The position numbers were made by a program, and so were the translations under genes. This document shows, in pieces, positions 34,490-43,325 of a DNA stretch of 64,000 nucleotides (positions are counted from its first letter, which is position 1; each line of letters starts with the position of its first letter). The stretch comes from Knufia peltigerae (lineage: Eukaryota; Ascomycota; Eurotiomycetes; Chaetothyriales; Trichomeriaceae): NCBI GenBank assembly GCA_030247855.1, contig JAPDRN010000149.1, positions 1 to 64,000 on the forward strand, given 5' to 3'. The notes beneath the pieces were generated by a model. It had not been told where the DNA came from, made no database searches, and saw only the letters and a list, made by a program, of their open reading frames with translations.

Positions 34490-34780
34490 TCAGAGCCGCG
34501 GCGGCAGCCTGCGGATGCTGGCGATTTCATCCAGCCACACGTAATGCTGCTGCACCGGCGTATCGAGATCATCCAGTCGCAGCTGGCCGTTGCTGCCTTC
34601 GTCGCCAGCGTCGTTGCGGTACTGCTGCAGCGTCGGCTGCACGGCCACGGTGCCCAGCAGGCGGCGGCCATCATGCAGGGTCAGCTGCACCTCGGTTTCG
34701 CCCTGCAACTGCGGCAGCAGGGTTTCCAAGCGCGCGATCTGCGCGGCATCGGTATGGATTCGGGGAGCAATACGGGACAT
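34490..34780 (-). CDS. Small protein resembling the Xanthomonas Sm-like family (DUF3247)
   Basis: 96 residues. ATG 34780 follows AGGAGG-like GGTCGC poorly, but earlier frame has no protein character. The pattern EVQLTLHDGRRLLGTVAVQPTLQ (split) resembles an Sm-fold beta strand pair seen in a crystallised Xanthomonas protein family. Function unknown; an RNA-binding role is only suggested by the fold. Upstream of it lies the hybrid kinase on the same strand. Confidence 0.65.
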   Translation of the reverse strand: MSRIAPRIHTDAAQIARLETLLPQLQGETEVQLTLHDGRRLLGTVAVQPTLQQYRNDAGDEGSNGQLRLDDLDTPVQQHYVWLDEIASIRRLPPRL

Positions 34781-34823
34781 AAGCGACCTCCTGTGTGCAG
34801 GGTCGCCGATCGTCCGTGAATGC

Positions 34824-36809
34824 TCAGTGCAGCAGACTGTCCCCGCGCGTGGCCTGCACGCGGCGTACGACACCCACCAACTGGGCCACCGAATACGGCT
34901 TGGCCACATGCTCCTGGAAGCCCGAGGCCAGCGCGCGACGACGGTCATCGGCGCGGGCCAGCGCGGTCACCGCCACTGCCGGCAGCGCTGCCGCATCTAC
35001 GCCAAGGTCCTGCCGCAGCGTGCTTACCAGGCCATAGCCATCCATCCCCGGCATGCCGATGTCGGTCAGCAGCACGTGGTACTGCAGGTGGCCATTGTCG
35101 GCCAGCAGCGCCAGCGCCTCGCCCGCCGAACTGGCCGCAGACACGCTGGCGCCCTGCTCCTCCAGCATGCGCCGCAGGTACTCCAGCACTTCCGGCTGGT
35201 CTTCCACCGCCAGCACATGCAGGCCGCGCAGCGGGTACGGTTCGACCATCATCGGTTCCAGGATGGGGCCGCTGACGACCTCACGCAGCGGACGCCGTTC
35301 GGCATCGGGCAGATGCTGCGGCAGGCGCACGGTGAAGGTCGAGCCGTGACCGTGGCCATCACTGGCCGCGCTGACCGTGCCGCCGTGCAGTTCGACCAGC
35401 TGCTGCACGATGGCCAGGCCCAGGCCGAGACCGCCGTGACGGCGGGTGGTGGTGCCGTCGGCTTGGCGGAAGCGACTGAACAGATGGTTCAGGAACTCCG
35501 GCGCGATGCCGTCGCCGGTATCGCGCACGGTGATCGTCCAATAGTTGCCATCGGCCTGCAGCTGCACATCGATGCGGCCCTCGGCCGGGGTGAACTTGAT
35601 CGCGTTGGACAGCAGGTTCCAGAACACCTGCTGCAGCCGGGTAGCATCGCCCAGCACCTGGCAGGCCTGCGCCGGCAACTGCAGGGTGACATCCAGCGCC
35701 TTGCCCTCGGCCACCAGCTCCTGCGCGCCCATCGCTTCGTTCAACTGGTCGCGCAGATCCAGCACTTCCACTTCCAGCTGCACCTTGCCCAGCAGCATGC
35801 TGCTGAGATCGAGCATGTCCGAGATCAGCCGCTTCTGCGCGGTGGCGCTGTTGGCGATCACGCCCAGGCCCTTGTACAGCGGGCTGGTGGAATCGACGCG
35901 CTGCAGCAGCAGTTCGCTCCAGCCCAGGATCGTGGTCAGCGGCGTGCGCAGCTCATGTGACAGCGTGGCCAGGAACTCATCCTTCAGCCGTGCCATGTTT
36001 TCCGCCGCACTGCGCGCGGCGCGCTCGGACTGCAGCAGTTCCTCGCGCGCCAGTTCGATCTCGCGACGCTCGGTAACATCCGGGCTGCTGCCGGCCAGGC
36101 CGATGAATCGGCCCATCCGCGAGAAGCGCGGACGCGCGTTCATTTCCAGCCAGCGCCACTGCCCATCGGCACGACGGGCGCGCACCAGGGCATGCATCGA
36201 ACGCTGCGCTTTCAGCGCCTCCTGCAGTTCGTATTCGAACACCGACGCATCGTCGGGATGCACCAGGCCACGCCAGACATCTTCCGGCACGCGGTTCTCG
36301 TCGCCGCCGAAGAACTCGCTGAAGGCACTGTTGACGAAGCGGGCGTGACCACGCTCATCCAGCACCCATACCGGCATCGGCAGGCCATCGGCCAACGCGC
36401 TGAAACGGGCCTCGCTCTCGCCCAACTCCACTTCCATCTGCTTGCGCGCGGTCACGTCGAAGAACAGGATGCCAACCTTGTCCTCGCCAGGCTGGCCGAC
36501 CCGCACCGCATCGACGGCAAACGAGCGCCCCAGGGCACGGGCATCCATCTCGAACTGCGCCGGTCGCCCGGTCCGCGCCACTTCGCCGTAAATCCGGAAC
36601 CAGTCGCCTTCGTGCTGTGGCTCCAGCGTGCTCATGCGCTTGCCACAGGCATCCTTCAGGCCGGTGTGGCGCTCGAATGCATCGTTGACTTCCAGGAAGC
36701 GGTAATCGATCGCCTCGTCGCCATCGAACAGCACCTGGATCACACAGAAACCTGCGTGGATGCGCTCAAGCAGGCCATGGTGCAGGTCGGGTTCGGGCGT
36801 CGGCACCAT
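34824..36809 (-). CDS. Hybrid sensor histidine kinase (PAS-PAS-HisKA-HATPase-REC)
   Basis: 661-residue cytosolic protein with no membrane segment. PAS about 10-130 and 140-260, phospho-His in FLATLSHELRTPLTTILGW, ATPase motifs (NLLSNAIKF, RDTGDGIAPEF, GGLGLGLAIV), then a C-terminal receiver (VEDQPEVLEYL, Asp in LTDIGMPGMDG, K in HVAKPYS). The phosphate likely passes from its receiver to an unlinked HPt or regulator. No partner regulator adjacent. Start could be the GTG eight codons upstream (VERSPLM). Confidence 0.9.
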   Translation of the reverse strand: MVPTPEPDLHHGLLERIHAGFCVIQVLFDGDEAIDYRFLEVNDAFERHTGLKDACGKRMSTLEPQHEGDWFRIYGEVARTGRPAQFEMDARALGRSFAVDAVRVGQPGEDKVGILFFDVTARKQMEVELGESEARFSALADGLPMPVWVLDERGHARFVNSAFSEFFGGDENRVPEDVWRGLVHPDDASVFEYELQEALKAQRSMHALVRARRADGQWRWLEMNARPRFSRMGRFIGLAGSSPDVTERREIELAREELLQSERAARSAAENMARLKDEFLATLSHELRTPLTTILGWSELLLQRVDSTSPLYKGLGVIANSATAQKRLISDMLDLSSMLLGKVQLEVEVLDLRDQLNEAMGAQELVAEGKALDVTLQLPAQACQVLGDATRLQQVFWNLLSNAIKFTPAEGRIDVQLQADGNYWTITVRDTGDGIAPEFLNHLFSRFRQADGTTTRRHGGLGLGLAIVQQLVELHGGTVSAASDGHGHGSTFTVRLPQHLPDAERRPLREVVSGPILEPMMVEPYPLRGLHVLAVEDQPEVLEYLRRMLEEQGASVSAASSAGEALALLADNGHLQYHVLLTDIGMPGMDGYGLVSTLRQDLGVDAAALPAVAVTALARADDRRRALASGFQEHVAKPYSVAQLVGVVRRVQATRGDSLLH

Positions 36810-37060
36810 CAAGGGTGAGCGCTCCACGAGGGGCGGCAATGTGGACAAGGGCGTGGGAAGGAAAAAGACCGGATGGAGGCACAGCATCTTCCAGAGCGCG
36901 TATTCACAGCGTCAAGCGTCGTCAGTCAGGGTTGACGACCATGAATTGGCGGCAACTGTTGACGCATTTGACGCTACTGACCATTGCTGCGGTCCTGCGG
37001 CGGGATCACACTCGATCCGAGATCATCATCCTCCCCGCTTCGGGGACGCAGGAGACTGCC

Positions 37061-37627
37061 ATGAAAGGTTCGCTTTCAACCGCCCTGCTGCTGGCCGGCA
37101 TGCTTGCCGTGGGCAGCGTGGCCGCCGCGCCGCGGACGGTAACGGCGCCCGATGCACCACGCGCGCTGCAGGCCGATGGGCCGGTCAGCGTGAAGTGGGA
37201 CGATCCGGCGAAATTCACCGAGATCCGCCAGAGTACCAACCGCTTCGAGGCTGAACGTGGGGACTGGGTGCAGCAACTGGCACGCTACGTACAGACCAGC
37301 GCGGCCAAGCCGCTGCAGGCCGGGCAGACGCTGGACGTAACCCTGGTCGATATCAAGCGCGCGGGCGACTACGAGCCCTGGCATGGCCCGCGTGGCAGCG
37401 ACATCCGGATCATGCGCGACATCTACCCGCCGCGGATCACCCTGCAGTACACGCTGAAGGACGCCAGCGGTCGCATCATCGATGAAGGCGATGCCCGCCT
37501 GAGCGACAGCGGCTACCTGCACAACATTGGCCTGAAGAGCGATACCGATCCGCTGCGCTATGAAAAGCGCCTGATCGATGACTGGGTGAAGCGCCAGCTG
37601 ACCTCGCGCGTCACCGCTGCCCGGTAA
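37061..37627 (+). CDS. Exported DUF3016 protein
   Basis: 188 residues with a signal peptide (LSTALLLAGMLAVGSVAAA). The segment SVKWDDPAKFTEIRQ and the following YLHNIGLKSDTDPLRYEKRLIDDW (split) fit DUF3016 of Proteobacteria, function unknown, periplasmic. GGAG precedes the ATG by eight bases. Divergent from the hybrid kinase, converges on alr. Confidence 0.82.
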   Translation: MKGSLSTALLLAGMLAVGSVAAAPRTVTAPDAPRALQADGPVSVKWDDPAKFTEIRQSTNRFEAERGDWVQQLARYVQTSAAKPLQAGQTLDVTLVDIKRAGDYEPWHGPRGSDIRIMRDIYPPRITLQYTLKDASGRIIDEGDARLSDSGYLHNIGLKSDTDPLRYEKRLIDDWVKRQLTSRVTAAR

Positions 37628-37649
37628 CCCCGCGCAGCGCGACCCACCG

Positions 37650-37706
37650 GTAGGTGTCGACCTTGGTCGACACACATTCAAAGCGCCGACCAAGGTCGGC
37701 CGCTAC
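37650..37706. repeat. REP inverted pair, TGTCGACCTTGGTCGACA subtype
   Basis: GTAGGTGTCGACCTTGGTCG... at 37650 and a related unit CCGACCAAGGTCGG ending CTAC at 37706. Between convergent genes. Confidence 0.85.
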
Positions 37707-37715
37707 CAGAGCCGG

Positions 37716-38786
37716 TCAATCCTGGTAGACACGTGCCACGCGCTTGACGCCGCACGGCAGCTGGTAGGCACTGACGCCGCAGCGCGGGGCCAGCTCGGAC
37801 AGCGTCGGCGCAGTGCCCCACAGTTCCACCACGCTGCCGACCCCGGCCTGCGCATGCGCGGTCAGGTCGACGGTCAGCATGTCCATCGACACCCGGCCGA
37901 TCAGCCCGCCAGGCTGGCCATCAATCAGCACCGGGGTGCCATTGGGGGCGAACTGCGGATAGCCATCGGCATAGCCCAGTGCGACCACGCCCACGCGTGT
38001 GCGTGCCTTGGCCACGAAGCGCGCACCGTAGCCGACCGGCTCACCGGCCTCGATCCAGCGCTCGGCGATCACCTTGGACTGCATCGTCATCACCGGGCGC
38101 AGGCGCGCGGTCAGCTCGCTGTTGTCCGGCAGCGGGTTGGCGCCGTACAGCATCAGGCCCGGGCGCACCCAGTCACTGCGTACGTCAGGCCAACCCAGCA
38201 GTGCCGGCGAATTGCAGACGCTGGTCTCACCCTGCAGGCCTTCGATGGCCTGGACGAAGGTGGTGGCCTGCTCATGGGTACGCTCGCTGTCCAGCTCGTC
38301 GGCACGTGCCAGGTGGGTCATCAGTACGATGCGCGCCACCTGCGGCAGTGCAGACAAACGTGCATGCGCGGCGCGGAAACCGGCAACGTCCAGGCCCAGC
38401 CTGTGCATGCCACTGTCCAGCTTCAGCCACACCGTCAGCGGTCGCGGGCTGTCGAACGCGGCCAGCGCTTCCAGCTGCCACGACGAACCGACCGAGAACC
38501 ACAGGTCATGCTCGGCCACCAGCGACATCTCGCTGGGCTCGAAGATGCCTTCCAGCAGCAGGATCGGTGCACGGATACCGGCCTGGCGCAGCTCAAGTGC
38601 CTCTTCGATCGTGGCCACGCCGAAGCCGTCGGCCTCGCCTTCCAATGCCTGCGCGCAGCGCACTGCACCGTGGCCATAGGCATCGGCCTTGATGATCGCC
38701 AGCGCCTTGCCACCGCCCAGTTCGCGGGCCAGGCGGTAGTTGCTGCGCAGTGCGCCCAGATCGATCAGCGCGCGGGCAGGACGCAT
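37716..38786 (-). CDS. alr: Alanine racemase, probably the catabolic form
   Basis: PLP enzyme interconverting L- and D-alanine. 356 residues. PLP Lys in IIKADAYGHG, Tyr in GYGARF, SMDMLTVDLT. Overlaps dadA by 22 bp on the same strand, which points to L-alanine breakdown (DadX role) rather than cell-wall supply, although no other alr is visible here. Probably controlled by the divergent Lrp-type gene at 40219. Confidence 0.94.
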   Translation of the reverse strand: MRPARALIDLGALRSNYRLARELGGGKALAIIKADAYGHGAVRCAQALEGEADGFGVATIEEALELRQAGIRAPILLLEGIFEPSEMSLVAEHDLWFSVGSSWQLEALAAFDSPRPLTVWLKLDSGMHRLGLDVAGFRAAHARLSALPQVARIVLMTHLARADELDSERTHEQATTFVQAIEGLQGETSVCNSPALLGWPDVRSDWVRPGLMLYGANPLPDNSELTARLRPVMTMQSKVIAERWIEAGEPVGYGARFVAKARTRVGVVALGYADGYPQFAPNGTPVLIDGQPGGLIGRVSMDMLTVDLTAHAQAGVGSVVELWGTAPTLSELAPRCGVSAYQLPCGVKRVARVYQD

Positions 38787-40069
38787 GTGCGGTTCTCATG
38801 TTGCGGGGCGTGGCGGTACTGGCCGTAGCGGAAGATATCCAGGCCTTCGGTGCTGATCTGCGGCTGGCGCGCGCTCATCAGGTCGGCCAGGTAGCGGCCC
38901 GAGCCGCAGGCCATGGTCCAGCCCAGCGTGCCGTGGCCGGTGTTGAGGAACAGGTTGCGGAACGGCGTGGCGCCGATCACCGGCGTGCCGTCCGGCGTAG
39001 CCGGGCGCAGGCCGGTCCAGAACTCGGCCTTGGCCAGGTCACCGCCCTTCGGGTACAGATCGCGCACCACCAGCTCCAGCGTCTCGCGGCGGCGCGGCGA
39101 CAGCGACAGGTCGAAACCGGCCACTTCGGCCATGCCGCCGACGCGGATGCGGTTGTCGAAGCGGGTCACCGCCACCTTGTAGCTCTCATCAAGGATGGTC
39201 GAGGTGGGCGCCATCGCCGGGTCGGTGATCGGCAGGGTCAGCGAGTAGCCCTTCAGCGGATACACCGGCAGACGCATGCCCAGCGGCGCAACCAGTGCCG
39301 GCGAATAGCTGCCCAGTGCGACCACGAAGCGGTCTGCGGTTTCCAGCTTGCCGCCGATGCGCACGCCGGTGATGCGGTCGCCGTCGAATTCCACGCCGGT
39401 GATGTCCTGGTCGTAGCGGAACTCGACCCCCGCTTCGGCCGCCATCTGCGCCAGGCGGCGGGTGAACAGCTGGCAATCGCCGGTCTGGTCGCGCGGCAGG
39501 CGCAGCGCACCGACCAGGCCATCGACGTGGGCCAGCGCGGGTTCGGCCTTGATGATGCCGGCGCGATCCAGCACTTCGTACGGCACGCCGTACTGGGCCA
39601 GGATCTCGATGTCCTGCGCCGATGCATCCAGCTGCTGCTGGGTGCGGAACAGCTGGGTGGTGCCCAGGTCGCGCCCTTCGAAATCGATGCCGATCTGCGC
39701 GCGCAGCTCGTTCAGGCAGTCGCGGCTGTACTCGGACATGCGCACCATGCGCGCCTTGTTGATCGCGTAGCGCTCGTGGGTGCAGTTGCGCAGCATCTGC
39801 CACAGCCAGCGGTACTGGGCCAGGTCCATGCCCGGCTTGATCGCCAGCGGTGCGTGCTTTTCGAACAGCCAGCCGATGGCCTTCTTCGGCACGCCCGGGG
39901 CGGCCCACGGCGAGGTGTAGCCGAAGGACAGCTGGCCGGCATTGGCGAAGCTGGTTTCCAGCGCGGGACCGGGCTGGCGGTCGACGACCGTGACTTCAAA
40001 CCCGGCCTGTCGCAGGTACCAGGCACTGGTGGTGCCGATCACGCCGCTGCCGAGAACTAGGACTCGCAT
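38765..40069 (-). CDS. dadA: D-amino acid dehydrogenase
   Basis: FAD enzyme that oxidises D-alanine and other D-amino acids, feeding electrons to the respiratory chain. 434 residues. N-terminal dinucleotide motif VLGSGVIGTTSAWYL, ETSFANAGQLSFGYTSPWAAPG (split), and C-terminal GHGTLGWTMACGSGRYLADL (split). First gene of dadA-alr. The divergent Lrp-type regulator and intervening palindromes suggest alanine-responsive control as known for dad systems. Confidence 0.95.
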   Translation of the reverse strand: MRVLVLGSGVIGTTSAWYLRQAGFEVTVVDRQPGPALETSFANAGQLSFGYTSPWAAPGVPKKAIGWLFEKHAPLAIKPGMDLAQYRWLWQMLRNCTHERYAINKARMVRMSEYSRDCLNELRAQIGIDFEGRDLGTTQLFRTQQQLDASAQDIEILAQYGVPYEVLDRAGIIKAEPALAHVDGLVGALRLPRDQTGDCQLFTRRLAQMAAEAGVEFRYDQDITGVEFDGDRITGVRIGGKLETADRFVVALGSYSPALVAPLGMRLPVYPLKGYSLTLPITDPAMAPTSTILDESYKVAVTRFDNRIRVGGMAEVAGFDLSLSPRRRETLELVVRDLYPKGGDLAKAEFWTGLRPATPDGTPVIGATPFRNLFLNTGHGTLGWTMACGSGRYLADLMSARQPQISTEGLDIFRYGQYRHAPQHENRTCVLPAR

Positions 40070-40125
40070 GGAAATTCTCCAACCCGATCATTCCCTGCAT
40101 TTGGGAGCGCAGGGGCCATAATCGG

Positions 40126-40172
40126 GGAAGTATATTCTTCCATTCCTAGGTGATTTGCCTGATTTTAGGAAT
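40126..40172. promoter_or_regulatory. Palindromes in the dadA-lrp divergent promoter
   Basis: GGAAG-TATATT-CTTCC (40126-40141) and ATTCCTA (40142-40148) / TAGGAAT (40166-40172), in an AT-rich patch 57-104 bp upstream of dadA. Fits Lrp/AsnC-type sites. Confidence 0.5.
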
Positions 40173-40218
40173 GCAGGCAGGATATTTTCCTATGATTCAT
40201 TCCCCGAGGTTGACGGCC

Positions 40219-40698
40219 ATGACCACCCGCCCCCGCGAACTGGACAAGATCGACCGCAAGATCCTGCGCATCCTGCAGGGCGAAGGCCGCATCTCCTTCA
40301 CCGAGCTGGGCGAGCGGGTCGGTCTGTCGACCACCCCGTGCACCGAGCGCGTGCGCCGGCTGGAGCGCGAAGCGGTGATCACCGGCTATCACGCCCATCT
40401 GGACCCGTCGGCGCTGAAAGCCAGCCTGCTGGTGTTCGTGGAGATCAGCCTGGCTTACAAATCCGGTGACATCTTCGAGGAATTCCGGCGGGCGGCGCTG
40501 AAGCTGCCCAACGTACTGGAATGCCATCTGGTGTCGGGTGATTTCGATTACCTGTTGAAGGCGCGGATCAGCGAGATGGCCTCGTATCGCAAGCTGCTTG
40601 GCAGCACCCTGCTGACCCTGCCGCATGTGCGTGAATCGAAGAGCTACATCGTGATGGAAGAGGTCAAGGAGACCTGGTCGCTGCCGATTCCCGATTGA
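40219..40698 (+). CDS. Lrp/AsnC-family regulator divergent from dadA
   Basis: 159 residues: N-terminal HTH (DKIDRKILRILQGEGRISF split, LGERVGLSTTPCTERVRRLE split) and C-terminal RAM domain (HLVSGDFDYLLKARI). Likely the DadR-like activator of dadA-alr, by family and position. ATG 40219 preceded by GAGG. Confidence 0.92.
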   Translation: MTTRPRELDKIDRKILRILQGEGRISFTELGERVGLSTTPCTERVRRLEREAVITGYHAHLDPSALKASLLVFVEISLAYKSGDIFEEFRRAALKLPNVLECHLVSGDFDYLLKARISEMASYRKLLGSTLLTLPHVRESKSYIVMEEVKETWSLPIPD

Positions 40699-40755
40699 AT
40701 CGGCGGTCGGCAGCGGGACCAGACCCCGTAGCACGGGCTCTGGCCCCTGGCTGCA

Positions 40756-40908
40756 TCAGCGCTGCTGCGGGTTCTTCATGGAACCCTGTTGCGGATTCTT
40801 CTTCTGCTGCTCGTTCGGCTGCTGTTGCTGTTGCTGCTGGCGCTGCTGGTCCTGCGGTGTTTTGCCCTGCTGTTCCTTGCCGGGATGACGGTTCTGCTGG
40901 TTGGCCAT
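40756..40908 (-). CDS. Very hydrophilic Gln/Lys-rich small protein
   Basis: 50 residues starting MANQQNRHPGKEQQGK and ending KNPQQGSMKNPQQR, with a run of seven Gln. No hydrophobic core, so probably disordered, in the manner of small stress-associated KGG-type proteins. Start at 40908 is preceded only by a weak TGGAA. Coding status is supported by composition, not by homology I can check. Confidence 0.5.
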   Translation of the reverse strand: MANQQNRHPGKEQQGKTPQDQQRQQQQQQQPNEQQKKNPQQGSMKNPQQR

Positions 40909-41107
40909 GATCGTATTCCAAGGGGCGAGGGAAGCGCGACGGCGGGGATGCCGGCGCAGGTCCACCGTGGTCCTGGCGCGGTTAATCGCAGGCGAAAAAC
41001 GGGTGATGCGGGGTGTGCAGGGCGGGGGCTGTTTTGCGGCGTTCATGTGGGGATCGGCGAACGGCGGAGCCCCTCGTGGCTGGGGCCGGGTGCAGCGTTG
41101 TCGGGTG

Positions 41108-41285
41108 GGCCGGGCGGGTGGGCTGTGCAGGGGACGCCGTGAATCCCCAGACCGGCCCAGCCGCTAGCGGCTGTGCGTTCGGGCGCTTGCGAAGCAGTGC
41201 TTCGCAAGCAAAGCGCCCTCACCCCTGTAGGCTCGGGCGCGCCATCCATGGCGCTCACGCCCCTGCACAGCCCACCCGCCCGGCC
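41108..41285. repeat. Long inverted repeat, core family 1 (copy D) with a nested hairpin
   Basis: Perfect 26-bp arms (41108-41133 and 41260-41285). The core contains GCGCCATCCATGGCGC and an insertion with its own hairpin GCTTGCGAAGCA-GTGCTTCGCAAGC (about 41186-41211). The 40909-41386 gap holds no gene I can support. Confidence 0.85.
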
Positions 41286-41386
41286 TCTGACAGGTTCATG
41301 CGGGCGCCAGCCACGGAAAAGAAAAAAGAGCGACAGCGGGTCGCTGCGCTCTCTTTGGGTTATGCGATCGGTTGGAGGCGCTGGGG

Positions 41387-41761
41387 TCAGCGCTTGATCT
41401 GCTGGCCGTCGCCGGTGGGTACGCTGTCGTAGTAGCGGCCGGTGCGCGAGTCGAACACGCGGTTGGGGCCGACCGGTTTGACGCCCGGAACGATGCGGCC
41501 GTTGCGGTCGTAGACCTTGTCCGGCAGTGCCGGTGCGGGCGTGGGGGTCACCTGGGCTGGGCCGGTCGAGCGGATCGGCTGGGCCGGCTGCGGCGAGGGC
41601 AGCACCTGCGGCTGCGGGCGCGACGACTGCGGTGGCGGGGCGACAGGCGGCGGTGCCAGCGTCGAGCTGCTGCGGGTGGCGGTCGGATTGCCGGTGGGCA
41701 CCTGGGCCTGGGCAAGCAGAGGCAGCAGGGCCGTCACCAGCAGGATAAGGCGGGGTTTCAT
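41387..41761 (-). CDS. Exported proline-rich hypothetical protein
   Basis: 124 residues: signal peptide (LILLVTALLPLLAQA-QV), a Pro/Ser/Gln-rich linker (~20-80), and a C-terminal segment with two similar units, KVYDRNGRIVPGVKPVG and NRVFDSRTGRYYDSVPTG. Likely periplasmic; function unknown. ATG 41761 fits the signal peptide. Confidence 0.75.
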   Translation of the reverse strand: MKPRLILLVTALLPLLAQAQVPTGNPTATRSSSTLAPPPVAPPPQSSRPQPQVLPSPQPAQPIRSTGPAQVTPTPAPALPDKVYDRNGRIVPGVKPVGPNRVFDSRTGRYYDSVPTGDGQQIKR

Positions 41762-41898
41762 GGCGCGCTCCAGGGTGGATCACATGCACCCTGCGCCTGC
41801 CCCTGTGTGCCGCCCATGAACGGCCATCACACTTGCAAGCACGTGCCGACACCCCCACGTCTGCGGCATCCCAGGCCATTACCCCACGGAGAGCCGGC

Positions 41899-42366
41899 AT
41901 GAGCGCTTTCGATCTGACGCCCCCCACCGCCACGCAGACCGACGCCCTGGTCGCCGGGCTCAGCGCCGAGGAGCGCCGCGTGCTGCTGCAGCACGGCACC
42001 GAGGCGCCGTTCTGCGGGGTATTCCTTGATAACAAGCGCGAGGGCGTCTACTGCTGCCGGTTGTGCGCCCTGCCCTTGTTCCGCTCCAGCACCAAGTTCG
42101 ATTCGGGCACCGGCTGGCCCAGCTTCTTCGCTCCGTTCGACCCGTCGCACGTGCGCGAGATCCGCGACAGCAGCCATGGCATGGTCCGCACCGAGATCAC
42201 CTGCGCCCGCTGCGGCAGCCACCTGGGCCACGTATTCCCGGACGGTCCGCCGCCCACCTACGAGCGCCATTGCCTGAACTCGGTCTCACTTTCCTTCACC
42301 GGCAACGGCGAGCCCTGGCCCGATCCGCTGCAGCGTGGCGGCGCGGAAGCCGGCGTGGCGGGCTGA
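41899..42366 (+). CDS. msrB: Cytosolic peptide-methionine (R)-S-oxide reductase
   Basis: 155 residues, no signal peptide. Zinc pairs CRLC and CARC, GWPSFF, GSHLGHVFPDGPPPT (split) and the nucleophile in RHCLNS. ACGGAG seven bases before ATG 41899. Compared with the exported copy at 14907 it has the standard RHCLNS active site. Fourth Msr in the window. Confidence 0.94.
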   Translation: MSAFDLTPPTATQTDALVAGLSAEERRVLLQHGTEAPFCGVFLDNKREGVYCCRLCALPLFRSSTKFDSGTGWPSFFAPFDPSHVREIRDSSHGMVRTEITCARCGSHLGHVFPDGPPPTYERHCLNSVSLSFTGNGEPWPDPLQRGGAEAGVAG

Positions 42367-42467
42367 CACCCGCCGCAATGGCCCGCTGACCGACTTCACA
42401 GAATTCCCTCTTCAGAAACACCGGTGTCAGGCCGACAAGGAGATATCCCCCCTCCTTGCGTCGCGCC

Positions 42468-43322
42468 ATGCTCATCATCGTTGGATTCCTGGTCGTCATC
42501 ATCAGCGTGCTGGGCGGCTACCTCGGCGCACACGGCCGCCTTGGGGCGCTGTGGCAGCCCTACGAACTGGTCATCATCGGCGGTGCCGCGCTGGGTGCGT
42601 TCCTGGTCGGCACCCCGGCCAAGACAGTCAAGCAGACGCTGCAGGCCATGGTCGGCGTGTTCAAGGGCCCGCGCTACAAGCAGCAGGACTACATCGATGT
42701 CCTCAGCCTGGTCTACGAACTGCTCAACAAGGCCCGCCGTGAGGGCTTCATGGCGCTGGAAGACCACGTCGAGCGCCCGGCCGAAAGCGCGCTGTTCGGC
42801 AACTACCCGAAGGTGCAGGCCGACCACCACCTGATCGACTTCATCACCGACTGCCTGCGCCTGATGATCGGCAGCAACATCGAGCCGCATGAGCTGGAGC
42901 CGCTGCTGGAGCTGGAGCTGGAGAAGCACCACGCCGAAGCGATGGCGCCGTCCCAGGTGCTGACCAAGGTTGCCGACGGCCTGCCCGGTTTCGGCATCGT
43001 GGCGGCGGTGCTGGGCATCGTCATCACCATGGGCTCGATCGGCGGCGATATCGTCGAAGTGGGTGGCCATGTGGCCGGCGCGCTGGTCGGTACCTTCCTC
43101 GGCATCCTGCTGGGCTACGGCTTCGTCGGCCCGATGGCCTCGGCGATGGAAGCCCGTGCCGAGCAGGACAGCCGCATCTACGAGTCGGTGAAGACCGCCC
43201 TGCTGGCCTGCCTGCGCGGCTACAACCCGAAGATCGCGCTGGAGTTCGCCCGCAAGACGCTGCCGTCGAACGTGCGCCCGGCGTTCTCCGACTTCGAGCA
43301 GCACCTGAAGACGGTCAAGTAA
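42468..43322 (+). CDS. motA: Flagellar motor stator protein MotA/MotC type
   Basis: Proton-channel stator subunit. About 284 residues: TM1 and TM2 at ~1-45 (VGFLVVIISVLGGYL, YELVIIGGAALGAFLV), cytoplasmic loop with charged motif EPHELEPLLELELEKH, TM3-TM4 (FGIVAAVLGIVITMG, GALVGTFLGILLGYG). Start ATG 42468 or TTG 42456; AAGGAG at 42437-42442 is nearer the TTG. The motB gene follows after 3 bp. Confidence 0.88.
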   Translation: MLIIVGFLVVIISVLGGYLGAHGRLGALWQPYELVIIGGAALGAFLVGTPAKTVKQTLQAMVGVFKGPRYKQQDYIDVLSLVYELLNKARREGFMALEDHVERPAESALFGNYPKVQADHHLIDFITDCLRLMIGSNIEPHELEPLLELELEKHHAEAMAPSQVLTKVADGLPGFGIVAAVLGIVITMGSIGGDIVEVGGHVAGALVGTFLGILLGYGFVGPMASAMEARAEQDSRIYESVKTALLACLRGYNPKIALEFARKTLPSNVRPAFSDFEQHLKTVK

Positions 43323-43325
43323 GCC

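Noticed and set aside
41188..41212. Nested hairpin in copy D as an attachment site or integron-type site
   Set aside because: No integrase, no coding cassette and no core-site sequence; it is an insertion within the repeat core.
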